DNA of 64,000 nt, taken from the NCBI RefSeq assembly GCF_900142575.1, contig NZ_FRBI01000018.1:89640-153639 (forward strand), read 5' to 3'. Each line of letters starts with the position of its first letter. Position 1 is the stretch's first letter. The position numbers and the translations under genes were made by a program. Source of the DNA: Actinacidiphila paucisporea. Lineage in GTDB: Bacteria > Actinomycetota > Actinomycetes > Streptomycetales > Streptomycetaceae. Positions 8,921 to 17,270 of this stretch are shown here, one piece after another. Below the pieces are notes generated by a model that had not been told where the DNA came from, did not search any database, and was given only the letters and a program-made list of their open reading frames with translations.

Positions 8921-10171
8921 TTGCAGACACGCCGCGCCGCCGTCCTGTCGGCAGCCGTCGCAGCCCTGTCCGCCGTCCCGCTGCCGGCCGTCGCCTCGTC
9001 GCCCGCCCCGCCGCGCCCGCGCGGCCTCGGCCGGCTGCGGCTGCCGCCCCCGAGCGGTCCGTACGCGGTGGGCACCGTCGCGTTGCGGCTGGTCGACACC
9101 GTACGCCCCGATCCGTGGGTGCCGCAGCCCTACCGCGAGTTGATGGTGAGCCTGCGCTACCCGGCCCAGGGCGTCCGCCCCGGTCCAGGCGCCCCGCAGA
9201 TGCTGCCGGGGGAGGCGGCCGGCTTCGCCGAACTGGCCGGCTACACCGGGGTGCCCGCCGCCCGGGTGGACTGGGCGGCCACCCGTACCCACGCGCACCA
9301 GGGTGCGCCCGCGGCCGCGGGACCCTTCCCGCTGGTGCTCTACTCGCCCGGCGCCGGCGATCCGCGCTCGCTGAACAGCACCTTGTGCGACGACCTCGCC
9401 TCACGCGGCTACGCGGTCCTGACGGTCGACCACACCTATGACGCGGCCGCCGTGGAATTCCCCGGCGGCCGCGTCGAGTCCACCGTGCTGCCCGCCGAGC
9501 TGGCGAAGGTCGTACCCGATCCCGAGCACCCCGACCCGGCACGGGTGGCGCCGCTGCTGCGCAAGGTCCTTGACGTGAGGGTCGCCGACATCGGCTTCGT
9601 CCTCGACCGCCTGCCCGACGCGCTGCCCCGGCCGCTGCGCGGCCTGCCCGACTTCGCGCGGGTCGGGATGTTCGGCCAGTCGGCGGGCGGTTTCACCGCG
9701 CTTCAGGCGATGTACGGCGACCCGCGGATCGCGGCCGGTGCGAACTTCGACGGCGTCACCGCCTACGTCGAGGACGACGCCGACCGCGGCTACCTCCCGC
9801 CGGTGGCCGCCGGCGGCCTCGACCGCCCGTTCCTGCTGGTCGGCAAGGACGGCAACACCCGTCGTACGGTGCCCTCCTGGGATGCGCTGTGGCGTCACAG
9901 CCGCGGCTGGCACCGCGGTCTGAGCCTGGCCGGGTCCGAGCACGCGACCTTCACTGACGCCGAGACGCTGATCCCGCAGATCGCCCGCCGCCTGCACCTT
10001 CCCGCCGGCACCGTGCCGGCGAACCTCGGCGCCCTCGACCCCGGGCGCGCGGTCCGCGCCCAGCGCGCCTACCTGGTGGCCTTCTTCGACCGCTGGCTGC
10101 GCGACCGCGACGACCACGGCCTGCTCGACGGCCCGTCCCCGTGCCACCGGGAGGTGCGCTTCTTCTCCTGA
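8921..10171 (+). CDS. Secreted alpha/beta hydrolase (PAF-acetylhydrolase-like)
   Basis: The 416-residue product has an N-terminal export signal with a twin arginine (QTRRAAVLSAAVAAL) and a cleavage-like AVASS. The nucleophile elbow is GQSAGG with Ser254, and an oxyanion region VLYSPGAGDPR lies upstream. A late SEHATF segment supplies the probable catalytic His. The arrangement resembles platelet-activating-factor acetylhydrolase and dienelactone-type esterases; the substrate is unknown. A TTG start at 8921 is chosen because AGGAG lies exactly 5 nt upstream (8911-8915) and the signal peptide begins there. It ends at a shared hairpin with the MarR gene. Confidence 0.82.
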   Translation: MQTRRAAVLSAAVAALSAVPLPAVASSPAPPRPRGLGRLRLPPPSGPYAVGTVALRLVDTVRPDPWVPQPYRELMVSLRYPAQGVRPGPGAPQMLPGEAAGFAELAGYTGVPAARVDWAATRTHAHQGAPAAAGPFPLVLYSPGAGDPRSLNSTLCDDLASRGYAVLTVDHTYDAAAVEFPGGRVESTVLPAELAKVVPDPEHPDPARVAPLLRKVLDVRVADIGFVLDRLPDALPRPLRGLPDFARVGMFGQSAGGFTALQAMYGDPRIAAGANFDGVTAYVEDDADRGYLPPVAAGGLDRPFLLVGKDGNTRRTVPSWDALWRHSRGWHRGLSLAGSEHATFTDAETLIPQIARRLHLPAGTVPANLGALDPGRAVRAQRAYLVAFFDRWLRDRDDHGLLDGPSPCHREVRFFS

Positions 10172-10223
10172 CCGGAACCTCGTACGGCCCGGACGCGCGG
10201 CGCTCTCGCGACCGCGACACCGT

Positions 10224-10256
10224 CCGTCCCGGTGCCGGTTGCCGGTGCCGGGACGG
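10224..10256. terminator. Bidirectional hairpin between hydrolase and MarR genes
   Basis: CCGTCCCGGTGCCGG (10224-10238) pairs with CCGGTGCCGGGACGG (10242-10256), a 15-bp stem with two G-T wobbles and a 3-nt loop. It lies between the stops of two convergent genes. Confidence 0.7.
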
Positions 10257-10262
10257 TGCGGC

Positions 10263-10727
10263 TCAGGCCGGGACCGGGCCGCGGATCTGCTCGACGGCGG
10301 TGACCAGCGGCGCCAGGTGCGGGTCGCCGGCTGCCTGGTCCAGGGCCTCGCGCAGGGCCGCGTTGTTGGTCGGGCGGGCCGCGGCGAGCAGGTCGGCGCC
10401 CGCGGGGGTGACGTCGGTGTAGATGCCGCGGCGGTCGGTCGGGCAGAGATAGCGGGCCAGCAGGCCGCGTTCCTCCAGGCGGGTGACCAGGCGGGTGGTC
10501 GCGGACTGGCTGAGGACCACGGCGTCGGCGACCTGCTTCATCTGCAGGCGCCCGCCGACGCCGTCGTGCTGCCTGCTGAGCACGTCGAGCAGCGAGAACT
10601 CGCGGACGCTCAGCCCGTGGCCGCCCTGCAGCGCCCGCTCGATGTGCGCCTCGATGCGGCCGTGCAGCAGGGACAGCGCGCACCAGCCGTCGGCGAGTGC
10701 GGTCAGTGCCGGATCGGTGGCGGTCAT
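10263..10727 (-). CDS. MarR-family transcriptional regulator
   Basis: The 154-residue protein has a winged helix-turn-helix (about 40-105) with the recognition segment VVLSQSATTRLVTRLEERG and the wing motif DRRGIYTDVTPAG, both typical of MarR repressors. Helices at both ends should form the dimer interface. It is divergently transcribed from an MFS efflux gene 155 bp away. That region holds an AT-rich inverted repeat, so it most likely represses itself and the transporter and is released by a small ligand. Confidence 0.88.
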   Translation of the reverse strand: MTATDPALTALADGWCALSLLHGRIEAHIERALQGGHGLSVREFSLLDVLSRQHDGVGGRLQMKQVADAVVLSQSATTRLVTRLEERGLLARYLCPTDRRGIYTDVTPAGADLLAAARPTNNAALREALDQAAGDPHLAPLVTAVEQIRGPVPA

Positions 10728-10805
10728 CGGTCCTCCAGGCCCTCGGCGGGCGGTCCCGCGCCCGGCCCCGGTGCCGTTTTGGGCGCATGCACCACTCTAA
10801 CGCGC

Positions 10806-10831
10806 TTGCAATTAACCCGCGTATGCAATTA
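10806..10831. promoter_or_regulatory. Putative MarR operator in the divergent region
   Basis: TTGCA (10806-10810) and TGCAA (10824-10828) form an inverted repeat. The same stretch reads as direct repeats TTGCAATTA (10806-10814) and ATGCAATTA (10823-10831). It is strikingly AT-rich for this genome and lies midway between the two start codons. Confidence 0.55.
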
Positions 10832-10882
10832 TTGTCCACGCTTGTAAGACGCTCCTGCACTCACTCGGGAAGGGTGCCCCTC

Positions 10883-12136
10883 ATGCCTCTCGCGCTGCTG
10901 GCCCTGGCCATCGGGGCCTTCGGGATCGGCACCACGGAATTCGTCATCATCGGGCTGCTGCCCCAGGTCGCCGGCGACTTCGGCGTCTCGGTGCCGACCG
11001 CGGGGCTGCTGGTCACCGGCTACGCGCTCGGCGTGGTCGCCGGCGCCCCGCTGATGACCGCGCTGGGCACCAAGGTGACCCGCAAGCGGATGCTGATGCT
11101 GCTGATGGGCCTCTTCGTGGTCGGCAACCTCATATCGGCCGCTGCCCCGGTCTTCGCCGTCATGCTGATCGGCCGGGTGGTCACCTCGCTCGCGCACGGC
11201 GCCTTCTTCGGCATCGGCTCGGTCGTCGCCGCCGAGGTGGTGCCGCCGGCCAAGCGGGCCGGCGCCATCGCCACGATGTTCACCGGACTGACCGTCGCCA
11301 ACGTCGTCGGCGTGCCGCTGGGCACCCTCGTCGGGCAGGGCGCCGGCTGGCGGATCACCTTCGTCCTCGTCGCCGCGCTCGGCGTACTCGGGCTGCTCGG
11401 CGTCGCCCGCCTGGTGCCCGACCTGCCCCGCCCTCCGGGCGTCAGCCTGCGCCACGAACTCGCGGTCCTGCGCAACGTCCAGGTGCTGCTCGCGATGGGC
11501 ATGACCGTGCTCGGCTTCGGCGGGGTCTTCGCGGCCGTCACCTACCTGGTGCCGATGATGACCGACGTCACCGGATACGCCGACGGCTCGGTGACCTGGC
11601 TGCTGGTGCTGCTCGGGCTGGGCATGGTGGTGGGCAACCTGGTCGGCGGCCGGCTCGCCGACCGCCGGCTGATGCCCATGCTGATGACCGCGCTCGGCGG
11701 CCTCGCGGTGGTGCTCGCGCTCTTCACGGTGACCGCGCACCACAAGGCCGCGGCCGCGGCCACCGTCTTCGCGATCGGCGCCCTCGGCTTCGCGACCACG
11801 CCACCGCTGCAGAAGCGGGTGCTCGACCAGGCCGCGGGCGCCCCGACCCTCGCCTCGGCGCTCAACATCGGCGCCTTCAATCTCGGCAACGCGCTCGCGG
11901 CCTGGATCGGCGGCCTGGTCATCTCGGCCGGCCACGCCTACACCGCGGCGAACTGGGTCGGCGTGGCCCTGGCCGGCGGGGCGCTGCTGCTCGCCGTGCT
12001 GTCGATGTCGCTGGAGCGCGGCGGCGCCCGCCGCCGCGGCCGCCTCGTCGCCCGCTCCGCCGCCGGTGGACCCGGTGCGGAGGACGGCGGCAGCACGGCG
12101 GGCGCCGCCGGCGCCGGGCTCAGCTCCCGGAACTGA
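10883..12136 (+). CDS. MFS efflux transporter (AraJ/Cmx-type DHA1 family)
   Basis: The 417-residue membrane protein shows 12 hydrophobic segments. The N-terminus carries the family motif GTTEFVIIGLLPQVA followed by AGLLVTGYALGVVAGAP, as in the sugar-efflux/chloramphenicol-exporter branch of the drug:H+ antiporters. Motif C is around FTGLTVANVVGVPLG. The ATG at 10883 has GGAAGG about 9 nt upstream. The divergent MarR regulator is the likely repressor. The C-terminal 40 residues are a low-complexity tail that overlaps the convergent small secreted-protein gene by 17 bp. Confidence 0.88.
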   Translation: MPLALLALAIGAFGIGTTEFVIIGLLPQVAGDFGVSVPTAGLLVTGYALGVVAGAPLMTALGTKVTRKRMLMLLMGLFVVGNLISAAAPVFAVMLIGRVVTSLAHGAFFGIGSVVAAEVVPPAKRAGAIATMFTGLTVANVVGVPLGTLVGQGAGWRITFVLVAALGVLGLLGVARLVPDLPRPPGVSLRHELAVLRNVQVLLAMGMTVLGFGGVFAAVTYLVPMMTDVTGYADGSVTWLLVLLGLGMVVGNLVGGRLADRRLMPMLMTALGGLAVVLALFTVTAHHKAAAAATVFAIGALGFATTPPLQKRVLDQAAGAPTLASALNIGAFNLGNALAAWIGGLVISAGHAYTAANWVGVALAGGALLLAVLSMSLERGGARRRGRLVARSAAGGPGAEDGGSTAGAAGAGLSSRN

Positions 12137-12641
12137 CGCCGATGCTGACGTAGCTGACGCCGACGGTGGCGGTCTGCGCGCCGGGGCTGGTCGGCGCGGG
12201 GACGAAGGAGACCGTGCCGGTGCCGAAGCAGGGCAGGTTCAGCGTCGCCGGGATGGCCGCGCCGATCCCGTACGCCTTGATGTCGGTGACGGGCGTGACC
12301 GAGGTGGCGTTACCGAAGCCGACCAGGTCGTGCGTGGCGGACGCGCCGGTGTAGCCGACGGTGGCCTGGGCCGGCGCGGTGCCCGCGATGAGCTGCACGG
12401 ACACGGTCTGGCCGGTGAGCGGGTGCCCGGTCGAGGTGGGGGTGACGGGACCGAAGCAGGCGACCTTGATCACCGCGCCGATCGTCACGCCGTTGACCTG
12501 CCCGACGAAGGTCTGGCCGGGGCCGATCGGTACCGGTGAGAGCGGGGCGGCGCCGGCCGACGCCATGCCGGCCGTACCGCCGAGTGCGGCGAGGGCCGCG
12601 ACCGTGCCCAGGGAACGTAACCGAGAGTGCCGCTTGCGCAT
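12120..12641 (-). CDS. Small secreted protein of unknown function
   Basis: The 173-residue product has a clear signal peptide (MRKRHSRLRSLG, a hydrophobic Ala/Gly core and cleavage after ASAGAA). The mature part contains two Cys (in VACFGPV and LPCFGTG), probably a disulfide, and is rich in Thr, Val and Gly as in beta-sandwich domains. I recognise it only as a type of hypothetical exported protein common in Streptomyces. GGAGGT lies 5 nt before the ATG. Its 3' end overlaps the MFS gene by 17 bp on the opposite strand, leaving no room for a separate terminator. Confidence 0.72.
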   Translation of the reverse strand: MRKRHSRLRSLGTVAALAALGGTAGMASAGAAPLSPVPIGPGQTFVGQVNGVTIGAVIKVACFGPVTPTSTGHPLTGQTVSVQLIAGTAPAQATVGYTGASATHDLVGFGNATSVTPVTDIKAYGIGAAIPATLNLPCFGTGTVSFVPAPTSPGAQTATVGVSYVSIGVSSGS

Positions 12642-12664
12642 GTCTACCTCCGGATGCGGGGGGA

Positions 12665-12686
12665 CCGGGGCCGTTCGCGGCCCCGG
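12665..12686. other. Tetraloop hairpin upstream of the small secreted-protein gene
   Basis: CCGGGGCCG (12665-12673) and CGGCCCCGG (12678-12686) pair perfectly around a TTCG loop. It lies 24 nt before the minus-strand ATG at 12641, so it would be in the mRNA leader if transcription starts further upstream. Role unknown. Confidence 0.4.
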
Positions 12687-12867
12687 GGAAGCGAGGGCGA
12701 ACCGTGCGGGAGCACCAGCATGTTAGCGAGCCGCCGGGCAAACCGACCCCGGCCGTACCACCCCGCTGGCGGGGCGGGGGAGGGCGCGGTAGGACAGGAG
12801 GTGCGAAGCCGCCGCAGGCGGGCAGACGTCACCCCGACCGACGGTGGCCCCAGAAGGGACGGACAGC

Positions 12868-14232
12868 GTGGCACGACCGAAGATCCTCGTGGTGGGCGCG
12901 GGATTCGCCGGGGTGGGGTGCGTGCGCCGGCTCGAGCGCAGCCTCGGCCACGACGAGGCGGACATCTGCCTGGTGACCCCGTTCTCCTACCAGCTCTACC
13001 TGCCGCTGCTGCCGCAGGTGGCCTCCGGCATCCTGACGCCGCAGTCGATCGCGGTGTCGCTGCGCCGCAGCAAGAAGTACCGCACCCGGATCGTCCCCGG
13101 CGGCGCGATCGGCGTGGACACCAAGGCCAAGGTCTGCGTGGTGCGCACGATAACGGACGAGATCGTCAACGAGTCCTACGACCACATCGTGCTCGCCCCC
13201 GGCAGCGTCACCCGCACCTTCGACATCCCCGGCCTGGTCGACAACGCGCGCGGGATGAAGACCCTCGCCGAGGCCGCCTACGTCCGCGACCACGTGATCT
13301 CGCAGCTCGACCTCGCCGACGCCTCGCACGACGAGGCCGAGCGGGCCTCCCGGCTGCAGTTCGTGGTCGTCGGCGGCGGCTACGCGGGCACCGAAACCGC
13401 GGCCTGCCTGCAACGGCTGACCGCCGAGGCGGTGCACCGCTACCCGCGGCTCGACCCGAAGCTGATCAAGTGGCACCTCATCGACATCGCGCCCCGGCTG
13501 ATGCCGGAGCTGGGCGAGAAGCTGGGTACGAGCGCGCAGAAGATCCTCACCGACCGCGGAGTGGAGATCTCGCTGGGTGTCTCCATCGCCAAGGCCGGCC
13601 CCGAGGAGGTCACCTTCACCGACGGCCGGGCGGTGCCCTGCCGCACCCTGATCTGGACCGCGGGGGTCGTCGCGAGCCCGCTGATCGCGACCCTCGGCGC
13701 GGAGACCGTACGCGGCCGGCTCGCCGTCACCCCGGAGATGACGCTGCCCGGCGCCGACGGGGTCTACGCGCTCGGCGACGCCGCGGCCGTACCGGACCTG
13801 GCCAAGGGCGAGGAGGGCGCCGTCTGCCCGCCCACCGCGCAGCACGCGATGCGGCAGGGCGCCGTGGTCGCGGACAACGTCATCGCCGCGATCAGGAACC
13901 AGCCCATGCGGCCGTACCGGCACAAGGACCTCGGCCTGGTGGTCGACCTCGGGGGCCGGGACGCGGTCTCCAAGCCGCTGGGCATCGAGCTGCGCGGCCT
14001 GCCCGCGCAGGCCGTCGCCCGCGGCTACCACTGGTCGGCGCTGCGCACCAACGTCGCCAAGACCCGGGTGATGACCAACTGGCTGCTCAACGCGGTGGCC
14101 GGCTTCGACTACGTCCGCACCGGCTTCCAGTCCCGCCAGCCCGCCACCCTGCGGGACTTCGAGTACACCGACGCGTACCTGTCGCCGGAGGAGCTGCGCG
14201 AGCAGGTCGCGGACGCGATGCCGCGCGCCTGA
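12868..14232 (+). CDS. ndh: Type II NADH dehydrogenase (NDH-2)
   Basis: This 454-residue flavoprotein passes electrons from NADH to the quinone pool without pumping protons. It has the FAD motif ILVVGAGFAG near the N-terminus, a second GxGxxG motif (VVVGGGYAGTE) for NADH, and the TWTAGV-type segment (IWTAGVVASP) followed by VYALGDAAAV that closes the FAD site. A C-terminal segment (about 385-454) would give peripheral membrane attachment. The GTG at 12868 is preferred over an upstream GTG at 12844 because GAAGGGA lies 8 nt before it. It is monocistronic and ends at a hairpin shared with the convergent phosphatase. Confidence 0.9.
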   Translation: MARPKILVVGAGFAGVGCVRRLERSLGHDEADICLVTPFSYQLYLPLLPQVASGILTPQSIAVSLRRSKKYRTRIVPGGAIGVDTKAKVCVVRTITDEIVNESYDHIVLAPGSVTRTFDIPGLVDNARGMKTLAEAAYVRDHVISQLDLADASHDEAERASRLQFVVVGGGYAGTETAACLQRLTAEAVHRYPRLDPKLIKWHLIDIAPRLMPELGEKLGTSAQKILTDRGVEISLGVSIAKAGPEEVTFTDGRAVPCRTLIWTAGVVASPLIATLGAETVRGRLAVTPEMTLPGADGVYALGDAAAVPDLAKGEEGAVCPPTAQHAMRQGAVVADNVIAAIRNQPMRPYRHKDLGLVVDLGGRDAVSKPLGIELRGLPAQAVARGYHWSALRTNVAKTRVMTNWLLNAVAGFDYVRTGFQSRQPATLRDFEYTDAYLSPEELREQVADAMPRA

Positions 14233-14255
14233 CGGCGTAAGGCCGCGGTGCCCGG

Positions 14256-14293
14256 GGGCGCCCGCCGTCCGGGAAGCCGGGCGCCGGGCGCCC
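14256..14293. terminator. Hairpin between ndh and the SpoIIE-type gene
   Basis: GGGCGCCCG (14256-14264) and CGGGCGCCC (14285-14293) can pair in a 9-bp stem. It lies between two convergent stop codons. The loop is long (20 nt) and an alternative pairing exists at 14278-14285. Confidence 0.5.
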
Positions 14294-16243
14294 TCAGTCC
14301 GCGAAACCGGACAGCGGATCGGAACCGGCCGGCTCCTCGTGGGTCGGCTCCTCGTCCTCCCACAGCGAGAACCACACCGTCTTGCCCTCCGATTCCGGCC
14401 GGACGCTCCACTGGCCCGACAGGATGTCGAGCAGCATCAGGCCGCGGCCCGAGGACGCCATCTCGCCCGGCGTCCGCTGGTGCGGCAGCTCGTCGCCGCC
14501 GTCGGAGACCTCCACCCGCAGCACGCGCCGCCCCGGCTCGCCGGTCACCGACGCGCTGAGCGCCGCCGACTGGTCGGTGTGCACCAGGACGTTGCCGACC
14601 AGCTCCGAGGTCAGCAGCACCGCGGTGTCCACCTGGTCGGGCTGCGCCCAGTCGTGCAGCAGCGCCTGCAGCTCGGCCCGCGCCTCCGCCAGGCCCTCGG
14701 CCTGGTCCTGGTCGATGGTCAGCACCAGCCGGCGCTCGGGCACCGCCCGATGGTGCACCCCGGCATCGCGGCGCAGCAGCAGCAGCGCGATGTCGTCCTC
14801 GTTGCGCGGCGCCAGGTCCGCGCGTACGCCCGCCGCGTCCGGCTCGCGCCGCCCGACCTCCTCGTCCGCCGCCTGCCCGGCCTGTTGGACGGGGTTGTGG
14901 ACGGCGTTGATCAGGCGGTCGGCGATGCCTTCCAGGTCCTCGGTCGGGCCGGGGGACAGCGCGTCCCTGACCCGGATCCAGCCGCTGTACATGTCGTGGC
15001 CGCCGGTCTCGATCAGGCCGTCCGTGCACAGCATCAGGATCTCGTCGGGCCGCAGCTCCAGGTCGGTGACCGGGTAGTCCTCGGCGCCCGGCATCAGGCC
15101 GAGCGGCAGGCCGCCTCCGACGTGCTTGAGCATGCAGGTGCCGTCCGGCAGCCGCAGCACCGGGTGCGGATGGCCGGCCCTGGCGATGTGCAGCATTCCG
15201 GTGGCGGGCTCCGCCTCGATGTAGATGCAGGTGGCGAAGCGGTCCTCGTCGACCGCGGCCAGGAAGCGCGACGACCTGGCCAGCACCGCGTCAGGGCCGT
15301 GGCCCTCGGCGGCGTAGGCGTGCACGGCGGTCCGCAGCTGGGCCATCAGCCCGGCCGCGTGCACGTCGTGGCCCTGCACGTCGCCGATCACCACGGCCAG
15401 CCGGCCGTCCGGCAGGTTGATCACGTCGTACCAGTCGCCGCCGACCACCAGACCGCCGCCGGTCGGCACGTAGCGGGTGGCCACCGTCAGTCCGGGCGCC
15501 GCCGGAGCCGTCGCGCCCATGCTGCGCCGCAGCCCCCGGGACAGGGCCAGCTCCGCGCTGCTGGTCCTGGTCCGCTCCAGCGCCTGGGCGACCAGCCGGG
15601 CGGTCAGCACCAGCAGGGCCCGCTCGTCGGCGGTGAAGGCCATCGGCCGGTCGAAGGCCAGCAGGCACACCGCGCTGATCCGCCCCGAGGTCACCAGCGG
15701 CAGGAAGGCCCACGACTGCCGGCCGAACCGGGCGGCGATCGGCCAGGTGGCGGGGTAGCGCTCGCTGTACTCGTCGGGCGAGGACAGGTAGACCGGCCGT
15801 CCCGACTTGACCACCTCGGTGGCCGGGAAGTCGGTCGTCACCGGCATCCGGAAGACCCGCTGGGCCTCGCTGCTGCGGTATCCGTACTGGCCGAGCACGT
15901 TGATGAACTTGTCGGTGACGCCGAAGACCACTATGCCGTCGAGGGCGAAATCCGGGGCGGAGAGCCTGCTCACCGTCCTGAGGGCGGTGGACAGGGATTC
16001 GGCCTCCGCCAGGTCGTGGCCGGCTTCGAGCACCAGCGCGTCGCGCAGCCGCGGCCGCGCGGGACCGGTACCGGCCCCGGTTGCGGAATCCGCCGCGGGC
16101 ACGGTGCCGGGTTCGGCCGCCGCCCCGGCGTCGTCCTCGTTCGGCCGCGACCCGAACCGGTTCATGGCCTCGATCTGCCGCAGTTCCGCTGTGTCGGCCT
16201 CCGGCCGCTCGTGCCGCGCCGGGCCTTCGGCTCCCTTGCCCAT
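14294..16243 (-). CDS. GAF-SpoIIE phosphatase with C-terminal anti-sigma-type ATPase domain
   Basis: The 649-residue protein has three modules: a GAF sensor (about 70-220), a PP2C-type SpoIIE serine phosphatase (about 240-450, with GGDWYDV, IGDVQGHD and LCTDGLIE metal-binding motifs) and a C-terminal HATPase_c domain (about 530-640, with ELVGNVLVHT and SSGRGLMLLD). Such fusions in actinobacteria control sigma factors through anti-anti-sigma dephosphorylation and kinase activity. The start at 16243 was chosen because GAGAGGG lies upstream; in-frame ATGs at 16285 and 16312 are less well supported. It is monocistronic, and its ligand and partner sigma factor are not visible here. Confidence 0.87.
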   Translation of the reverse strand: MGKGAEGPARHERPEADTAELRQIEAMNRFGSRPNEDDAGAAAEPGTVPAADSATGAGTGPARPRLRDALVLEAGHDLAEAESLSTALRTVSRLSAPDFALDGIVVFGVTDKFINVLGQYGYRSSEAQRVFRMPVTTDFPATEVVKSGRPVYLSSPDEYSERYPATWPIAARFGRQSWAFLPLVTSGRISAVCLLAFDRPMAFTADERALLVLTARLVAQALERTRTSSAELALSRGLRRSMGATAPAAPGLTVATRYVPTGGGLVVGGDWYDVINLPDGRLAVVIGDVQGHDVHAAGLMAQLRTAVHAYAAEGHGPDAVLARSSRFLAAVDEDRFATCIYIEAEPATGMLHIARAGHPHPVLRLPDGTCMLKHVGGGLPLGLMPGAEDYPVTDLELRPDEILMLCTDGLIETGGHDMYSGWIRVRDALSPGPTEDLEGIADRLINAVHNPVQQAGQAADEEVGRREPDAAGVRADLAPRNEDDIALLLLRRDAGVHHRAVPERRLVLTIDQDQAEGLAEARAELQALLHDWAQPDQVDTAVLLTSELVGNVLVHTDQSAALSASVTGEPGRRVLRVEVSDGGDELPHQRTPGEMASSGRGLMLLDILSGQWSVRPESEGKTVWFSLWEDEEPTHEEPAGSDPLSGFAD

Positions 16244-16383
16244 CCGGCGCCCTCTCGCCACGGGGGTGGTCCTGTCGGTACCCATGCTCGGCGACGTCCG
16301 TGCCGCCCGCATGCGGAGCGCCCGGGCGCGGCGCCGGGGGGGCGATGTGCTTTCCCCGGTGGTCGCCTGGCATGCTCGGTGTC

Positions 16384-17067
16384 GTGGGTGAACGCATCAT
16401 CGCCGCGTGTGACGGGGCATCGAAGGGCAATCCGGGGCCTGCGGCATGGGCCTGGGTCATCGCCGACGACCGGGGAGAACCGGTTCGCTGGGAGGCCGGT
16501 CCGCTGGGCACCGCGACCAACAACGTCGCGGAACTGACCGCGCTGGAACGGCTGCTGACCGCGGTCGACGCCGACGTCGCGCTGGAGGTCAGGATGGACT
16601 CGCAGTACGCGATGAAGGCCGTCACGACCTGGCTGCCCGGCTGGAAGCGCAAGGGCTGGAAGACCTCCGCCGGCAAGCCGGTGGCCAACCAGGAGCTGGT
16701 CGTACGGATCGACGCGCTGCTGACCGGCCGCTCGGTGGACTTCCGCTACGTGCCCGCCCATCAGGTGGACGGCGACCGGCTCAACGACTTCGCGGACCGC
16801 GCCGCCAGCCACGCCGCCATCGTCCAGGAGCCCGCCGGCAGCGACCTCGGCTCGCCGCTCCCGCCGCGTACGCCCGACACCGTTCGCAAGGCCCCCCGCG
16901 CGGGGGGCTCCGCCCCCGCCGGGGGACCGGCCGGGGCCGGGAGCGGCGGCGCCGCGCGCACCCTCAAGGCCAAATACCCCGGCCGCTGCCGCTGCGGCCG
17001 CGCCTATGCCGCGGGCGAGCCGATCACCAAGAACGCCGACGGCTGGGGCCACCCCGACTGCCGCTGA
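16384..17067 (+). CDS. rnhA: RNase HI with extended linker and C-terminal Cys motif
   Basis: The N-terminal 145 residues are a type 1 RNase H, which cleaves RNA in RNA:DNA hybrids; the four acidic residues are visible in ACDGASKGNPG, NVAELTALE, MDSQYAMK and HQVDGDRLNDFAD. A Gly/Ala/Pro linker then leads to a 35-residue tail with RCRCGRAYAAGEP...GWGHPDC, perhaps a small metal-binding module. The linker DNA contains an 18-bp palindrome. The start is uncertain: GTG at 16384 fits the usual N-terminus, and an ATG at 16372 would add four residues. A strong terminator follows. Confidence 0.85.
   Translation: MGERIIAACDGASKGNPGPAAWAWVIADDRGEPVRWEAGPLGTATNNVAELTALERLLTAVDADVALEVRMDSQYAMKAVTTWLPGWKRKGWKTSAGKPVANQELVVRIDALLTGRSVDFRYVPAHQVDGDRLNDFADRAASHAAIVQEPAGSDLGSPLPPRTPDTVRKAPRAGGSAPAGGPAGAGSGGAARTLKAKYPGRCRCGRAYAAGEPITKNADGWGHPDCR
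16889..16927. repeat. Palindromic REP-like element inside the rnhA linker
   Basis: GCCCCCCGCGCGGGGGGC at 16891-16908 is an 18-bp perfect palindrome. It is followed by GGGGGGCTCCGCCCCC, a second inverted repeat sharing its G run. The element is translated as an Ala/Gly/Pro/Ser linker. Motifs like GGGGCTCCGCCCC are frequent between Streptomyces genes, so this looks like an intergenic-type repeat taken into a coding region. Confidence 0.55.
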
Positions 17068-17092
17068 CCTGCCGCGACACGCCGGCACCCGA

Positions 17093-17137
17093 CCGCCGCC
17101 CCCGTCACCCGCGCTCCCGCGGTGACGGGGGCGGCGG
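17093..17137 (+). terminator. Strong hairpin terminator after rnhA
   Basis: CCGCCGCCCCCGTCACC (17093-17109) and GGTGACGGGGGCGGCGG (17121-17137) form a 17-bp perfect stem with an 11-nt loop, 26 nt past the rnhA stop. Confidence 0.85.
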
Positions 17138-17182
17138 CGTTCCGCGCCGCCCGCGGCCCGCGAAGGGATCCCGCGCAGGGCA

Positions 17183-17211
17183 TTGACGCCCGCCGCGGGC
17201 GGCCCTACTTT
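17183..17211 (+). promoter_or_regulatory. Promoter of the pectin catabolic operon
   Basis: TTGACG (17183-17188) and TACTTT (17206-17211) are spaced by 17 bp and match the vegetative-type -35/-10 pattern. The start codon of the GntR gene is 60 bp downstream, with an AT-rich repeat in between. Confidence 0.6.
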
Positions 17212-17229
17212 CATCGCGTCGTACTTCGT

Positions 17230-17251
17230 ACGTCATATATGAGACGTCATA
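17230..17251. promoter_or_regulatory. Putative GntR operator
   Basis: TCATATATGA at 17233-17242 is a perfect 10-bp palindrome. ACGTCATA occurs twice as a direct repeat (17230-17237 and 17244-17251), 14 bp apart. This AT-rich block lies just downstream of the -10 element and 20-41 bp before the GntR start, suiting autoregulation of the whole operon. Confidence 0.6.
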
Positions 17252-17270
17252 CGCGAGAATCCGAGAGCCC

